The translations under genes were made by a program, and so were the position numbers. The notes beneath the pieces were generated by a model. It saw only the letters and a program-made list of their open reading frames with translations, did no database searches and was not told where the DNA came from. From Vitellaria paradoxa (taxonomy: Eukaryota; Streptophyta; Magnoliopsida; Ericales; Sapotaceae), in the NCBI GenBank assembly GCA_019916065.1, contig CM034236.1:47979144-48043143 (forward strand): a stretch of 64,000 nucleotides of DNA, read 5' to 3'. Positions 34,162-46,965 of this stretch are shown one piece after another; position 1 is the first letter of the stretch; each line of letters starts with the position of its first letter.

Positions 34162-36040
34162 CGCCCCCTTACCCTCGCTCTAGCTCCTCCAAGTTCAATT
34201 TTGGCTCCCCCGGTCCGTAGTCAGGTTTTTTTCTAGTTTTCCTTTCTATTTTGCGAAATTTCAATATCTTATTCAAAACAAATATAAGTCCTTTTGCATA
34301 TAAGAAATTATGGGTGGCTTTGGGGTAATAAAAAAAAAAAGTGAGCCAAAGGTATCATTTCGTTTGTTAAAAATTAACAAAAATTTTTAAAAATTTTTGA
34401 AATTCTCTAATACATCTCGGATACCTTGTACTTTATGAAATCTCAAAAAAATTCTATATATATCTACATATCTCAATAAATTTTTGTAAACTCCAATATT
34501 TTTTTTACAAATTCTAATAATTTTTTTACAAACCCTAATAATTTTTAAAACAAATTTCAACGAATCTGAAATAAATCAATGAGAACGGATCGAAAAAATC
34601 TTTCTCGCACTTTCTCTTTCTAATTTTTTCACGCAGAAGTTAAAAGTTCAACAATTTTCAAAAAAATTCTGATATAAAATCAATTTGAGAACGAATTTTA
34701 TAAAATCGTTTTCATGATTTCTCTTTCAACTTTTTACAGTAAAAATCTAAAAATTACATTATTTATCTTCAAAAAATATAATTTGAATTAGAAAGGCCAA
34801 ACACCAAAAGTTATCTCAAACCAAATTTTTTCTCTTTTTTTTATATCACTCCAAAATTTTTATTTTTCTTTTTTTCACCACTCCAAACACTGCGAAAATA
34901 AGATAAATTGTGAATTTATAAATCATACATAAATAAAATATGAATAATTTTTCTAAAATTTTTAAAAAGTTCTAAAATTTTTATCATTTTATCTCCCATT
35001 AAATGCACCTCAGGTTGTTACACGGACAGCTTCCTGTCAAGTTGTTAAACGACATCCTACCCTTTTTATGTCATTTGGAGTTTCCCAAAAATTATAAAAA
35101 ATAAGATAAAAGTTAATATTAAAGTAATATTAAAAATAACATACGGTAAATTTTAATTAAAAAATTAAAAATTTTTTATATTTTTAAAAAATTTTAGAGC
35201 TCCAAAAACAACTTTAATAGGAATACCTATTAACAAATACCTCAAAAAATAAATTATAATTTATAATTCTAAACTTTTAACTAAATCTAACTTCAAATCT
35301 AATATTTTAATTGTAATAAATAAATATTTAAATTTTTAATTTATTACAATATTAACAACCTTCGTTAAATGGGTCACATGAACTGCCCTTAACACCCCCC
35401 CCCCCCAAAAAAAAAAACCCAAAAAAGGGCTAAAGTCCAACTTCCTTCTTGACATAATAGCAATCCATTCCAACTTTAAGCCCTATTTCTCAAGAGTCAT
35501 AAACCTGTAGATATTGTACGAGTAAACCATCTAGTAGAACCAGTACTAAAGCCTCAACCCATCAATGGAAGATACAAACAGAAAATGCAATGGAAGCATA
35601 ATTTACAACTAATACTAACACACTGACTTGGTTGTGAAAAGTGGAACAGAACACATGCGGCATACAAGATACAGCCTGCCATTTGGCTTGGCTTGTCCCC
35701 TTATCAAAGAAAAGAAATCCATGAAATCAACTCTGGATTCTGGAACCAAAATAAATGTTCAACAATACTAAAGTCTTTAACATGACAACAAAAGTAAAAA
35801 GTACATTTCCCACAAAATACACCAATTGCCGTGTGCATAAAACTCTATGAACCATACGCACCAAAGTTCCTAACAGGAACGAATTAATATCTACGAATTG
35901 ACATCAAGGTATAACAGGAGGAGCTGACAGTAACTAGCCCAATTGACATCTAGGGATAACAGACGAGGAGATGGCAATAACAAGCCATCTTTACTTCCAG
36001 CTAACATTGGTATAATAGAAGAGAGAAGAAAACAGTGTAA
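34162..36040. other. Intergenic between U2AF65 3' end and SF3B4 pseudogene 5' end
   Basis: Contains the former promoter side of SF3B4 (34162-34250, CT-rich), a TIR-type repeat (about 34330-34900), a C15A11-type tract at about 35393-35417, and from about 35480 the probable 3' untranslated region of the U2AF65 gene. No coding sequence is recognised. Confidence 0.45.
34330..34900. mobile_element. Family-2 TIR repeat (CACTCCAAAC / GTTTGTTAAAAA type), copy 1
   Basis: Starts near CGTTTGTTAAAAATTAAC and ends CACCACTCCAAACACTGC. The interior carries the diagnostic series of ACAAAxxCTAATAATTTTT-type lines shared with 42500-43031 (inverted) and 47050-47585. About 560 bp, no coding capacity; ends approximate. 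Confidence 0.55.
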
Positions 36041-38183
36041 CTAGCCATCGTACTCTCCCTGCGAGAATTTGTTCTCAGGAAAAAAGACAGCCAGTACTTG
36101 ATTCCCACCAAATTTTCTTCCATTCAATCCTTGTCGCGCTTTGCTGGCACTGTCCACATCTGCATATTCCAAGAACACCTAAATAGAAACCAGACAATTT
36201 CATTAGCAATTGGACTTCAGAGAAGTTAATATTACCAGGTTCAAAGCATTTCTTAAATCCCAGATGCCAAACATGAAACAGCAACCCTGTATTGCTGCAT
36301 CTCCCGTGTTAATATTGAGTAAACCACAGAGACCATAGGAGATAATCCAACTTTCATTCCCTAACGGCTCTCTATTGCTCCTTAATATAAGAACCCTTTT
36401 ACCTTCCATCGCACAAGACCCATAAAGGGAAGACCGTTATTATAACTACAAGTTAGAGAATTCATACTAACCTTTCCAACCCCTGGGGTTGGTTCGCCAT
36501 TGGGTTTTGGTCGTGGGATGACAATGTTCACCAAGGTACCTGCAAAATGCAACGAGAATTGAAATCCAATTTCTCAGAATAGACAAGAAAATGGTCTTAG
36601 GTGAAAATAGATAGAAGGCAATGGAGTCTTCTTTCTGTTAGGCCTGATTCTGTATAGCAGAATGTGGGACTACAACAGGCTGTAAAACAGAAAGATATAA
36701 CACAAAAGCAAATCAATATATGTGAAAGAAGATTGGCAGGTAAAAGAATAAAATAAAGAAACAATTTCATAGACGAAGCACAGGCCAATCCTAGTATTTA
36801 CCAAATTTTCCACATTCAGTTCTCATGTCTTCCAGTATGTCTTCATAGTCTTCATCGTCGTTCAGTTCATCTGCACTAACCACATTAGTTAAGCATAAAA
36901 TCTTGGTTGCCAGTGCACCGGGTTGTAACATGAACCTCTGCAAAAAAAAAAAAAAAAAAAAAACATGACAGTTACTATTACATTTCCCAGCTGGGAAAAA
37001 AAATTTGAGAAAATAAGAACATGGCACTCAAGCAAATAGCATGCAGACAATATAGAAAGGACAGGGACTCAAGTTTTTTACCAACTAAGAAAAGAGGAGA
37101 GGAAAAATGAATCTAGATTAGCTGAGGATACTAAAATATACATAGCTTGTCCGGAAAGAGAGGTATGTGCCAAAAGGAAAATGCTCAACAAGAACAGAAA
37201 AACGAAATTTCACCTGCAATGCTATTTGTTGTTGTGCATGCAACAGAACACTCTCTTGCTCAGGTTTAGGCTGGATAGCACCCTGGTTAGCACGCCTAAC
37301 AGTAAGAGTTTTATCACCCATTTTAATTCCGTTGAGAGCAGCACAAGCAATATCTGTAACTGATAGATCCTGGTAGACACAGAATGCATAGCCTTTTGAG
37401 TTTCCAGTTTCTCTGTCCTTCACAAGATCAAAACCCCTAAGAGGCCCAAAAGACTCCAGCAGCTCCCTGATCTGTGCTTCTGTAAAATAATAGGGAAGTC
37501 CGCCCACAAAAATGCGGTCGGGACCCTCAAGCCCACCAGAAGATCCTGGAGTTAATCCAACCGCGGCTAAGTTCAGATTTGGATTGGGCTGGCTTGGCCC
37601 AAGTGTAGCAGCCAATGAGGGGTTGTAATCACTAGGTCTCCTCACTTTAACTGGTGCTCCCTGGACGTAAGAATAGTAAAAAGGAAAAAGTTCAATACAA
37701 GAGGTAAGCATACAAATTGCGGACAAAGGGGAAAAAATGTATAAGGGACAAAAAAAAGCTATCTGGGGTTAATTTTGAGAAATCAGGCCCAGTGGGGATG
37801 GTTCGAAAAAAGTATGCACAAAGCTTTAAAATAAAATAAAATAAAAAGCAGATTTTCTTTACCTTCTTGGGGAAGGGGAAGGAGAAACAGATTAAAAAAA
37901 AAGAGAGAGAGAGTTGCTAATAATGGAAAATTCAATAAAACCTTCCAAAGCATATAGTCTCCAGGCAAGTAAAGTCAGAAACATTAAAGTACCTCAAATA
38001 TAATGCCATCCAAGGCCATAGCATTGCTAGCTTCCTCAACAGATCTCATCTCCACAAAAGCAAATTTCTTCTCATGGTTTATATAAACATTGACAACGGC
38101 ATCCCCTGATCATCACCAAAAAATACAGTGAGTACAAACAACAATAAGAAGACAACTTCAGTTGTAAATAAATAATTTTTTTT

Positions 38184-38219
<36 letters not shown>

Positions 38220-41200
38220 ATCCCATGTTGACTAACCAGGACCGGCAGTGTTTCCTCCAATTGCAGACATAACATGGCTGAAAAAGGTTGCCACCGACTG
38301 CAAAAAAGGTCAATATTAACATGGCCGAACATTTTAAGCAATCACAGGGACTCGGCGATACAACAATCAAATAGGCACAAAGTACACATTTAGTCTGGAA
38401 TCCGTTCTTTATTTTGCAGTTAATTAGAAAGTTCAACCCACTGGTGCTCGAGAAAATTAAAAGGGTTTTTTTCATATAAGTATTTACAATAACTAGTGCT
38501 TGAGAAGATAAGCACCGAATGATTTTTAATAAAATTTGTTTAGTGATCCCAGAAGAAAAATAACTACAGTAGAAGTTCAACAATCTGGGAGAGGATAATA
38601 ACAGACATAAAACCTGAAAACATCAGTAGTAAGCTAATAGCAGACAAAGATGTCGTGACCTGTAACTAAGAAAATAAAGAGGGACAACACTTCGGAGATA
38701 ATGGAGGGAGACAAACCTGTTCATTTGCAGTGGGGGACAGCCCACCAACATACACACGTCGAGCGTGTCTAGTAGCCTGCCAGTAATTATTCCAAGCAAA
38801 ATGTCAGCAGACAAACTAAAACACCGCAGAATAACTAAGTATGATAAACGAACAGAAGAATTAGTGAGAACAAATGGCTTGATCCTACTAACCTGTTGAG
38901 TCATTGCCTGGACTGGCATCACAGGAAGAGCACCAAACGGCTACAGGATGTGAATTCAGAGAGAGTCAAAAGTATTAGACAAAGGGAGAAAATATGAATA
39001 GAAAACAGATCAAAATATGCACCAAGAACTTATCTACAGGAAAGGAAGAAATTACCTGCCCCGACGCTAACGGAAACATGTTAGGAAACATTCCAGGGAT
39101 AGCTGGGGCGGTTCCAGGAATCTGACCTGCAAAGGCTAATTGAATTACATCCCAGAATGAGAACTAAATTACCTTCTTACTCTTCTATTATGAGTAGCAT
39201 TAGTCAACAGATTTCACCTCGCATTTGTAAAAGAACTCAATTGTTCAGTTAGTCCTAGTTTATAGCAGTAAAATTTATCAAAAGAGATTGAAAATATAAT
39301 CATTATATTCAAATACTAGAGGAAATATTCGTAAAACTACCAAAACAGGCAATAGTTGTCACGTGAATGAAGACGAACAAGACCCGTCAAACTGGTGCAT
39401 TGATTCCTTCTTGTATACTTAAGCTACAGAAGTCGGCTCACGCCCATTGTCAGCACAGTGGGGCTAGCCCAACATTGCCTTCTCACAACAAAAGATAAGA
39501 CAAAAACAAACAAACAAACACCAAACACAAGAAACAACCAAAAAACCCTCTCAGTTTCAATATTATTTCACCAAGTAAACAATTAAAAGAAAAATAGTAC
39601 AGCTTGTCTAGGGACCATGGATCTAAATCATGAGCAAATAAAAGAACAAACAAACATGGCTTACCAAAATGACACCATGTAATTTGATACGACCTTTCCA
39701 CACTATATCAAAACAAACAAAACAAAAAAGAAAACAGCAGTTAAGAAAACACAACATTTGAAAGATATATGATGACATGTGTACCTGCAGCAGCTGCAGC
39801 ACCAGCTAACATAGCAGAAGGAGGAGGTGCCATGTCAAAGCCACTGATCCTTTTGCTGCAAGTATACAACATTAATGTTAAGCTTTACAACAAAAAAATA
39901 ATAATGATAGATAACTACAGCAAATAGAGTCTTGAGTAATTTTGTAGAACACAATTCAAATAAAGATAAATAAGAAACAGAATGATAATAGTGAGCTCCA
40001 GAATAATCCAAAAGTTCTGCTTGTTCTTGAGATAAGGGCACAGAAAAAACTAGTAGTATCAAATTTTTTATTCACTCATTTCCCATCCAAGATGTATTTC
40101 TAATGAAAAAAATTTCATGGACACCACGGAAGCATGCAATCAAGCTATGCACCCATATAACTACATACAATTTCAAGAACATAAAAGTGAATTCTAGCAA
40201 TATCCGTGCAACAAATAGTCATGGACTGCATCACAATTAAAAACAATAATGGAAGTTTTTGGCTTCCAGAAAACATTGCACCTCTCACAGTTGCAAAACA
40301 ACACTATAATACATCCAAACCACCACTGTTCATTTGAGAAGGCAGTTGTTTAAACTTGCAGGTTGAAAGAGGCTTTAATACAAATCACTGATCCTTCCAA
40401 CAGTGTAACATACGAGAAAAACAACAACACATCATAGATCGAAAACATCACCAAGCAACAGCAGGTCTTTAGCAATTGATTTAAGAATAATTAATAGCAC
40501 TTGCCTTTTTGATCGTGAACGAGATCGTGATCTTGATCTATGCTCTGATCTACCCCTGGAGTGTGAACTTCTATGCCTGTCCTCTCTGTCCCTGTCGTAA
40601 TCTCTCCGCCTAAAAGCAAAAAATCAAATCAAAAAGTACATCACAATAAACAAATACCACAAATTAAAAATACTAGTCCAAGCATATCTCAATTCACATA
40701 TTTATAGATCATTTATCTGCCAGCGGTGTATCAAACTTTCGAGAGAATCAGAGTCCTTAATTTCCACAAGATTTGACAACAACAAAAACTTATAAATAAA
40801 GTGGGAATTAAAGAACATAAAACTATGGAAACAGCATTAGACTAATATTACCTATCATAATCACGACTCCCGTGATAGTCCCCATCATCATCTCTATCTC
40901 TGCCCCTTTCCCTTCTCTCACTCCGCTCCCTGTAGCGGTCTCTGTCTCGGTCTCTGTGATGTCGATCCCGATCTTTGTCCCGATCCCTTTCCCTTTCCCT
41001 ATCTCTATCTCTGCCTCTGTCCCTCTCCCTATCCCTATCCCTATCCTTATCCCGGTCCCTTTCCTTGTCACGGCCTTTCTCCCTTTCCCTCTCCCTCTCC
41101 CTCTCCCTCTCCCTGCTCTTAGAAGACTCTCTTTCATGGTCACGAGAGTGCTGCAAATGATACATAAATGCCATTTTTCAGTAAACACATCAAACTCCAG

Positions 41201-42030
41201 AGTCAGATATTAGTATGCTACTCAACAGCAGGTACCAGGGATTGTAAAATGTAAATCTAAAAAGTAACCGCCATGTAAATTGATTGCAATCATGACTCAG
41301 CACATGTTATTTAGACATGATTTCTAGACCATACTCAAAGAGGCATCTCTGTCATTTTACATGCAACACTCACCTATTGCACCGGTACTATATACAAAAC
41401 TCGGAGTTCATAGTAAAAAGCCTAAGATTAGTTTAGTTTTCCTGGTACAGACAGAACTTCGGAACAGTTACTCTGGGTTCGTATCAAAGATTTGTCTTTG
41501 GAGAAGACAATGTCAGTGGAGATGAAATTACTTAAAATATATTCATTTTTGTAGGTAATCTAATAAAAATTATTATTATTATTATTATCTTAGCAAGCAT
41601 CTCTCATTTTCTTCTTAGTTTTCTAACTCAAGTGAAAATAAAAAATAAAAAAATAGAGTAAATTTATCATTTTTTTTTTTAACATTATTTTGCTTTACTA
41701 CCTTTTTCCTTCCACAAATCCAAGTTCCAGACACCCCATTAACCAGATACAAAAGTAAGAAATTCGTATAAACCCCTAATATCACAGTCAAGTCTGTCTC
41801 AACTGTCGTGCTTTTTCTATCTGACATGATCTAGTCCACTGACAAACAAACAACGATCGAACCCTAAGTGTATGGATGCAAATAACGAACGCATATAATA
41901 CCTGAGACTTGGAATCGATGTAATCGTCGGCGCCGCCATGGCTGCTACCTCTAGGCTGAGGAGAAGAGCCATAGTTGTCAAGATCTTCACCGTTCCCCTC
42001 GTATCTTCCTTCATAGTCGTTGTCCGTCAT
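36041..42030 (-). CDS. U2AF65: U2AF large subunit (U2AF65), intact, 13 exons
   Basis: Splicing factor that binds the polypyrimidine tract at 3' splice sites. Exons: 42030-41902, 41150-40852, 40609-40505, 39855-39785, 39126-39056, 38940-38893, 38776-38717, 38297-38237, 38105-37993, 37660-37214, 36937-36802, 36539-36472, 36178-36041. They join in frame to 580 residues plus stop (TAG), close to the plant family length. Domains: an Arg/Asp/Ser-rich RS-type region (about 44-178), the conserved KRISGFDMAPP segment, RRM1 (about 247-325, RRVYVGGLSP), RRM2 (about 368-446, RIFVGGLPYYF), and a C-terminal UHM (about 469-575) with its R-x-F motif (GRKFGG). The intron after exon 3 begins GC (AAAAAG/GCAAGT) because only this join keeps frame. 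Intron 8 has a (GA)n tract at about 38187-38217. No lesion was found. Confidence 0.95.
38187..38217. repeat. (GA)n microsatellite in U2AF65 intron
   Basis: About 15 GA units, just downstream of exon 8 on the coding strand, where they read as (TC)n. Likely length-polymorphic. Confidence 0.9.
40870..41140. repeat. Arg/Asp/Glu codon repeat of the U2AF65 RS-type domain
   Basis: Exon 2 is built of CGGGAC/AGGGAG-type hexanucleotide repeats coding for RD/RE dipeptides on the minus strand. The other frames look like long Leu/Ser or Gly/Ile open frames but are shadows of this repeat. Confidence 0.85.
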
Positions 42031-44103
42031 GGCTCCTCTTGGCCTTGGCTTTCCCTAATTGGTTTCTCGAACTTGGACTACTTTTTTCTCCAGAACGAGC
42101 ACAGGTTTGATGGCTCTCTAATTTTAGGGCTTGAAAAGGTGTTTCACCATTTATGCGGGAGAGCAATTGATAATCGCAAGGACATAGAGAAAAAGCGGGG
42201 TACAATAGTAAATTCGGGTTGAACGATGGGAAAGTTGACATTGGACAAGTACTGGGAAATTTTAAAAAATAATAATAATATAATTCATTTTAATAAAATA
42301 AAATTTTCAAATTAAGAACATGAAAATTTATTGTATTTTAATTGTTCTTGGTGTTCCGATTGCACCCGATTAAACAATTCTCATCGAGAATGAAAATAAA
42401 CATGAGATAGACTCTTAAGTAATGAATTCAATTTATTAATCAATTGAAGTAATTCACAAGTCTAGACCAATTGGGATGGTCATTCGCCCAACTACTTAAT
42501 AAATTTATTTTAAGGTACCGTATAGAGTAATAAAAAAATAAAAAATAAAAAAATAAGAAAAAATATGATTTAGAATAACTTTTGGTGTTTCTAACCCAAA
42601 TTACGTTTTTTAGAAATGAATAATGTAACTTTTGAACTTTTGCGGTAAAAAGTTCAAGAGAAAAACCGTGGAAATGGTTTTTTAAATTCATTCTCACAGA
42701 TTTATGTCAAAATTTTTTTAAAAGTTGTTGAACTTTTTGATTTTTGTGTGAAAAAAATTAAAGAGAGAAATGTGGGAACGATTTTTTCGGTCTATTCCCA
42801 CGAATTTATATCAGATTCCTTGAAATTTGTTGAAAAGTTATTAGAGTTTATGAAAAAATTATTAGGATTTGTAAAAAAAAATATTAAAGTTTGTAGAAAC
42901 TTGTTGGAATATATAAATATGTATAGAAATTTATAGAAATTTCATGAAATATGAGGTAATCAAAATATATTAGAAAGTTTTAGAGATTTTTAGAGATTTT
43001 TGTTAGTTTTTAGTAAACCAAACGGTGCCTAAGAGTCACAATTGCAACTATTGAATTTTTACCCTTTTTTTTATTAGTTAGATAAATATTTTGTTACAAT
43101 TTAAGAAAGAAAAATAATATTTTGTTGGAAATTCATAATAAATTAAATGATAAAAATCCTTTTAGAACTCCACAAAACACTATAAATCTCCAAAAAATTG
43201 TAATTTTTTACTCTTTGTTCAAATATCGAGACCGTAATATATATAGACTTTAATGATGATCTATAAAGCTCCAAATAGAACCGTAATATAAATTATAATT
43301 ATGAAATTGTGATTGGCATGTTATGCTATCAATTTATTCTAATAAATTATTCTACTAGAATAACATGACTTTTTGTGAAGCAGTTGAAAAGTTAGGATTA
43401 GCAAAAACAAGTTGCAACTAGTTTTTTTTTTTTTTTATAACTTTGTTCATTGATAGGATAGAAATGAGTCAAATTAAGTTAAATTTTAATTTATTTAAAC
43501 TTAGTTCGAGCTAATTATATCAAGCATTTATAGACCCAACTCAGTTTGATAAAAAAAAATTTACACTTGATATCGGTCACGAATAGTTCGGTTAAACCAA
43601 AACACCGTCATTTTAATCTAACATATAATAAATAAAATATTATTAAAAATATATACATATATATATTATCTTATCAAACTCGCTTACGAATTTTTGAGCC
43701 AAATTTTTATAGGTTCAAACTTAAGCTCGAATTCAAATCTAAATAAGTCATAAATCAAGCTTGATTCAAATTTATTTTAGTCATGAACCAAACTTTTTTT
43801 TTCAAACTAAACTCCAATTGCTCGCTAATAACTCGATTCGTTTTCATCCATATTCATCGACATTATTATTCTTTATGATAAAGTGTTTTGTGCATGAAGA
43901 TGATTAAATTATTTTACATTAATTGTCTTTTCTTTTTTTTTTTTTGTTATCAAACGCTCATTAATTTTTTATTTAAAGATCAAAAACTAATTTTTAGTCA
44001 TGATTCCTTGACGAAGAGAAATCATGCAATTTTGGTAAAATTTGCTGAGATTGATCATAAAAGAAAAACACAAAAGAGAACATTATTTTGTCGATCAAAC
44101 AAT
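42031..44103. other. Upstream region of U2AF65 and AT-rich intergenic DNA
   Basis: 42031-42290 is the probable promoter and 5' untranslated region of U2AF65. A family-2 TIR repeat lies at about 42500-43031 (listed separately). From 43032 to 44103 I see only AT-rich DNA with no gene or defined repeat. Confidence 0.45.
42500..43031. mobile_element. Family-2 TIR repeat, copy 2 (inverted)
   Basis: Reverse-oriented relative of 34330-34900 and 47050-47585, ending TTTTTAGTAAACCAAACGGTGCC. It shares the GAACTTTTTGATTTTTGTGTG-like and TTATTAGAGTTTATGAAAAA-like segments. No coding capacity. Confidence 0.55.
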
Positions 44104-44108
44104 GTTTT

Positions 44109-44406
44109 TGTAACGACTCGCATCTATATAATACAATATTGTCCGCTTTGGGCTTAGCAAGCTACTTTCCAGAAGGTCACCCATCTTAGTACTACTCCCA
44201 CTGGAGCACGCTTAATCCTAGCGTTCCCGCTGAACCTAGTGCCCTCACGGCTTTAAAACGCGTTATACTATATTAATATCGAATATTACATATATATCAC
44301 TTCCTTCCATGACCCAGGCGATGTGGGATGTGAGGCATTGCTTCTTTGCTTCACCTCCCGCTTCACTCTCCCGCAGACAGAGTCCTTCACGGGTAGGTCC
44401 CTCACA
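44109..44406. mobile_element. Cassandra-like solo LTR containing 5S rRNA-derived sequence
   Basis: A 298-bp sequence begins TGTAACGACTCGC and ends CCCTCACA, with 5-bp duplication GTTTT at 44104-44108 and 44407-44411. On the minus strand about 44214-44165 reads AAGCGTGCTC, then GTAGTACTAAGATGGGTGACC, near-identical to the 3' half of plant 5S rRNA including its internal promoter (C box). Cassandra TRIM LTRs are known for carrying 5S sequence. Only one LTR is present, so it is a solo copy. It is not a functional 5S gene: the 5' half of 5S is not recognisable. Confidence 0.8.
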
Positions 44407-44411
44407 GTTTT

Positions 44412-44650
44412 TAAATAAGAGGTAAATGTATTCATAATTTCAAATTTTATTTTGTTTTTTTTGAAACACACTTTAACTATTCGTTAATTTTATATTTCTT
44501 TAATTTCTTTAAATACATCTTAATTAGTTAGTAAATACTTAAGTACTCATATCTACTTATTAATATTTATTATTTGAGACACTTAAATTTTTATAATTGT
44601 TATTATATTTAAATTAAAAAAATTGACAAAATTCCCATACGTAATGTTTA
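44412..44650. other. AT-rich intergenic DNA
   Basis: Nothing recognised. Confidence 0.5.
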
Positions 44651-45225
44651 TTTACCTCTAATATATATATACCAGTCAATACCCGTGCAAAGCACGGATC
44701 GCTTAGCATAACATTTCTTTTTTACGTTACGTATATAACTCTCACATCAACTGATATATTTTATTATATAAATTTCAATTTCAATTTTCAAAATTTTAAA
44801 AAGATAGCTGTAATAACGTAGCAAAGTTTTAGCGATGATTGGGACAAATATTAAATCATAAGTTATTTAGCGTGTAAATAACTCCATTTTGAATTCATAA
44901 AACAAACCAATATGAAAAAGTATAAAAATAACCTATAAAAATAAAATTACTAATCAAAAGAGATTAATGTATAAAATTTTATTATCTATTATCACTATTA
45001 TCACATTTTTAAAAGTTTAATATCAAATATATTTTATATAAAAAGTATTAAAAAATACACAATTTGAGAGAAAGAGAAAAATAATTCTAGCCATTAAGGA
45101 AATCCAAAATTTCAATTTAAATGTTTATTTTTTAATAAAATTTTCAAGAAAACTGAAGTTTAAGTATTTATTCTAAATAAAAAAAGCAGTTGATTTTGTC
45201 TGATAAGTATCCATACATTATTTAA

Positions 45226-45905
45226 TATCTGTTTGGTAACGCTATCGTTTTTTTGTTTTTATTTTTTCCTATCTTTTTTTCTAAAATAAAAGTTGAAACT
45301 GATTTTGGAAATACAATTTTGTTTACAATTAGTTTTAAAAAATTAATTGGATTTAATAAATATATTTCATGTTAATTTAATTTAATTATATTGTTTATTA
45401 AATTAAATTAATTATAATATTTATTAAAAATAATTTAATAAAATATATTTGATATTAAACAAATTAAATTAAATTAAATTATTAAATATATTAACTAATT
45501 TAAATTATTTAATATAATTATAATATTTATTTAAAATTTCAATAATATATATTTCATATTAATTTAATATGAATTAATTAATTTCATATTAAATTAATTA
45601 ATTAATTATTTAATTTAAAAACTATTTAATTTAATTTAATTATTTAGTAAAAATAAATTAATTAATGAATATGATACATATTAATTTAGATAATTAAAAT
45701 AATTCACTATAATATGATACAATAAAAATAGATAAAGTGTTAAAATTGACAAAATATTTACAATAAAAAAAATAGAGTAAAAAGTTTTTTTTATTACATT
45801 TTTCTATTTAAGTTTGCATTTTTTTGAAAACAAAAAAATATATACTGATTTAACAAATATTTTTCTATTGTCAATTTATAAAAATTTATAAACATAAATA
45901 GAAAT
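45226..45905. mobile_element. Partial AT-rich TIR element (relative of 2169-3034)
   Basis: Begins CTGTTTGGTAACGCTATCG and follows the interior of the 2169-3034 element through to AAATTTATAAACATAAATAG, but lacks the final inverted repeat. It is flanked by an imperfect direct repeat of about 110 bp (TTTAAATGTTTA to TTTAxTATxATC). Confidence 0.5.
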
Positions 45906-46589
45906 CTTAATTTAAATGTTTAATTTTAATAAAATTTTAAAGAGTATTAAAATCTAAATATATAATTAAAAAATTAATTGACTTTGTCTAGTAGGTGTCC
46001 ATCTATTGTTTAGTATTATCATATTCTTTAAAATATTAATTTAAAAAAATTTATATTTTTGTGCCTTTATTTTAAAATTTAAAATTAAAATTAAAATTAA
46101 AATATTATTTTAAGTAAAAATAATAAAAGATATTATTTTCTATACTTTGAAACCCGCTACCCCTCCCCATTTTTCTCTCTTTCCTGCAAAGAAATATAAA
46201 TTTATAAAGTAAACGTACATAAAAAAAAACATTAAAAATAACCTGTAAAAATAAAAATTATTAATCAAAAGATATCACATTTTGAAAAATATTAAATCAA
46301 AAATTTTTATAAAAAAAATATTATCACATTTTTAATATTAATGTAATAATATTTGTAATAAATAATAAAATTTTACACCTTTTTTATTAATGATTTTTAT
46401 TTTTATAAGTTATTTTTATAATTTTTTTATATAAATTTAAAAAATAAATTTACATTTGAGTTATTTGTAAGTCAAATTATATTTAAAATTAAAATTAAAA
46501 ATAAAATATTATTTAAAATATAAAAAAATATTATTTTGTATCTTAAAAAGCTCCAATTTTTGTGCCTTAAAACCCACACCCGCCCCATT

Positions 46590-46965
46590 TTCCTCTCTCC
46601 TACTTACCCACCCAACCCCATCTCTCTCTCTTACTCTCTCTCTCCCTCTCTCTCTCCCCTACACCCCGGCCCCACCCTCTCACTCCCCCATCTTCCGCTC
46701 TGCATCTCTCTCTCTCACACTCTCTCCCTCTCTCTTGCACCCTCGGCCCCACCCCCCTCTCCCTCCCCCCATCTCCCTCTTTGCACCTCTCTCTCACTCA
46801 CTCACTCCCTCTCTCCCCTGCACCCCCAACCTCACCCCCTCTCCCTCCCCCATTTCTCTCTCTGCACCTCTCTTTCTCACTCACTCTCTCTTCCCTGCAC
46901 CCCAGCCCCGACCCCCTCTCCCTCTCCCTCTCCCCCTCCCCCATCTCTTACTCTGCACGCCCTTT
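46590..46965. repeat. CT-rich minisatellite
   Basis: Imperfect units of about 60-80 bp of CCCCATCTCTCTCT, CTGCACC and CACTCACTC elements, one strand almost free of purines. The long Ser/Pro/Leu open frames across it are artefacts of composition. Confidence 0.85.

Noticed and set aside
40872..41213. Alternative long frames over U2AF65 exon 2 (Pro/Val/Ser or Gly/Ile-rich)
   Set aside because: Shadows of the RD/RE codon repeat; the intact minus-strand exon explains the sequence.
44165..44214. A functional 5S rRNA gene
   Set aside because: Only the 3' half with the C box is recognisable, and it lies inside an LTR with target duplication.
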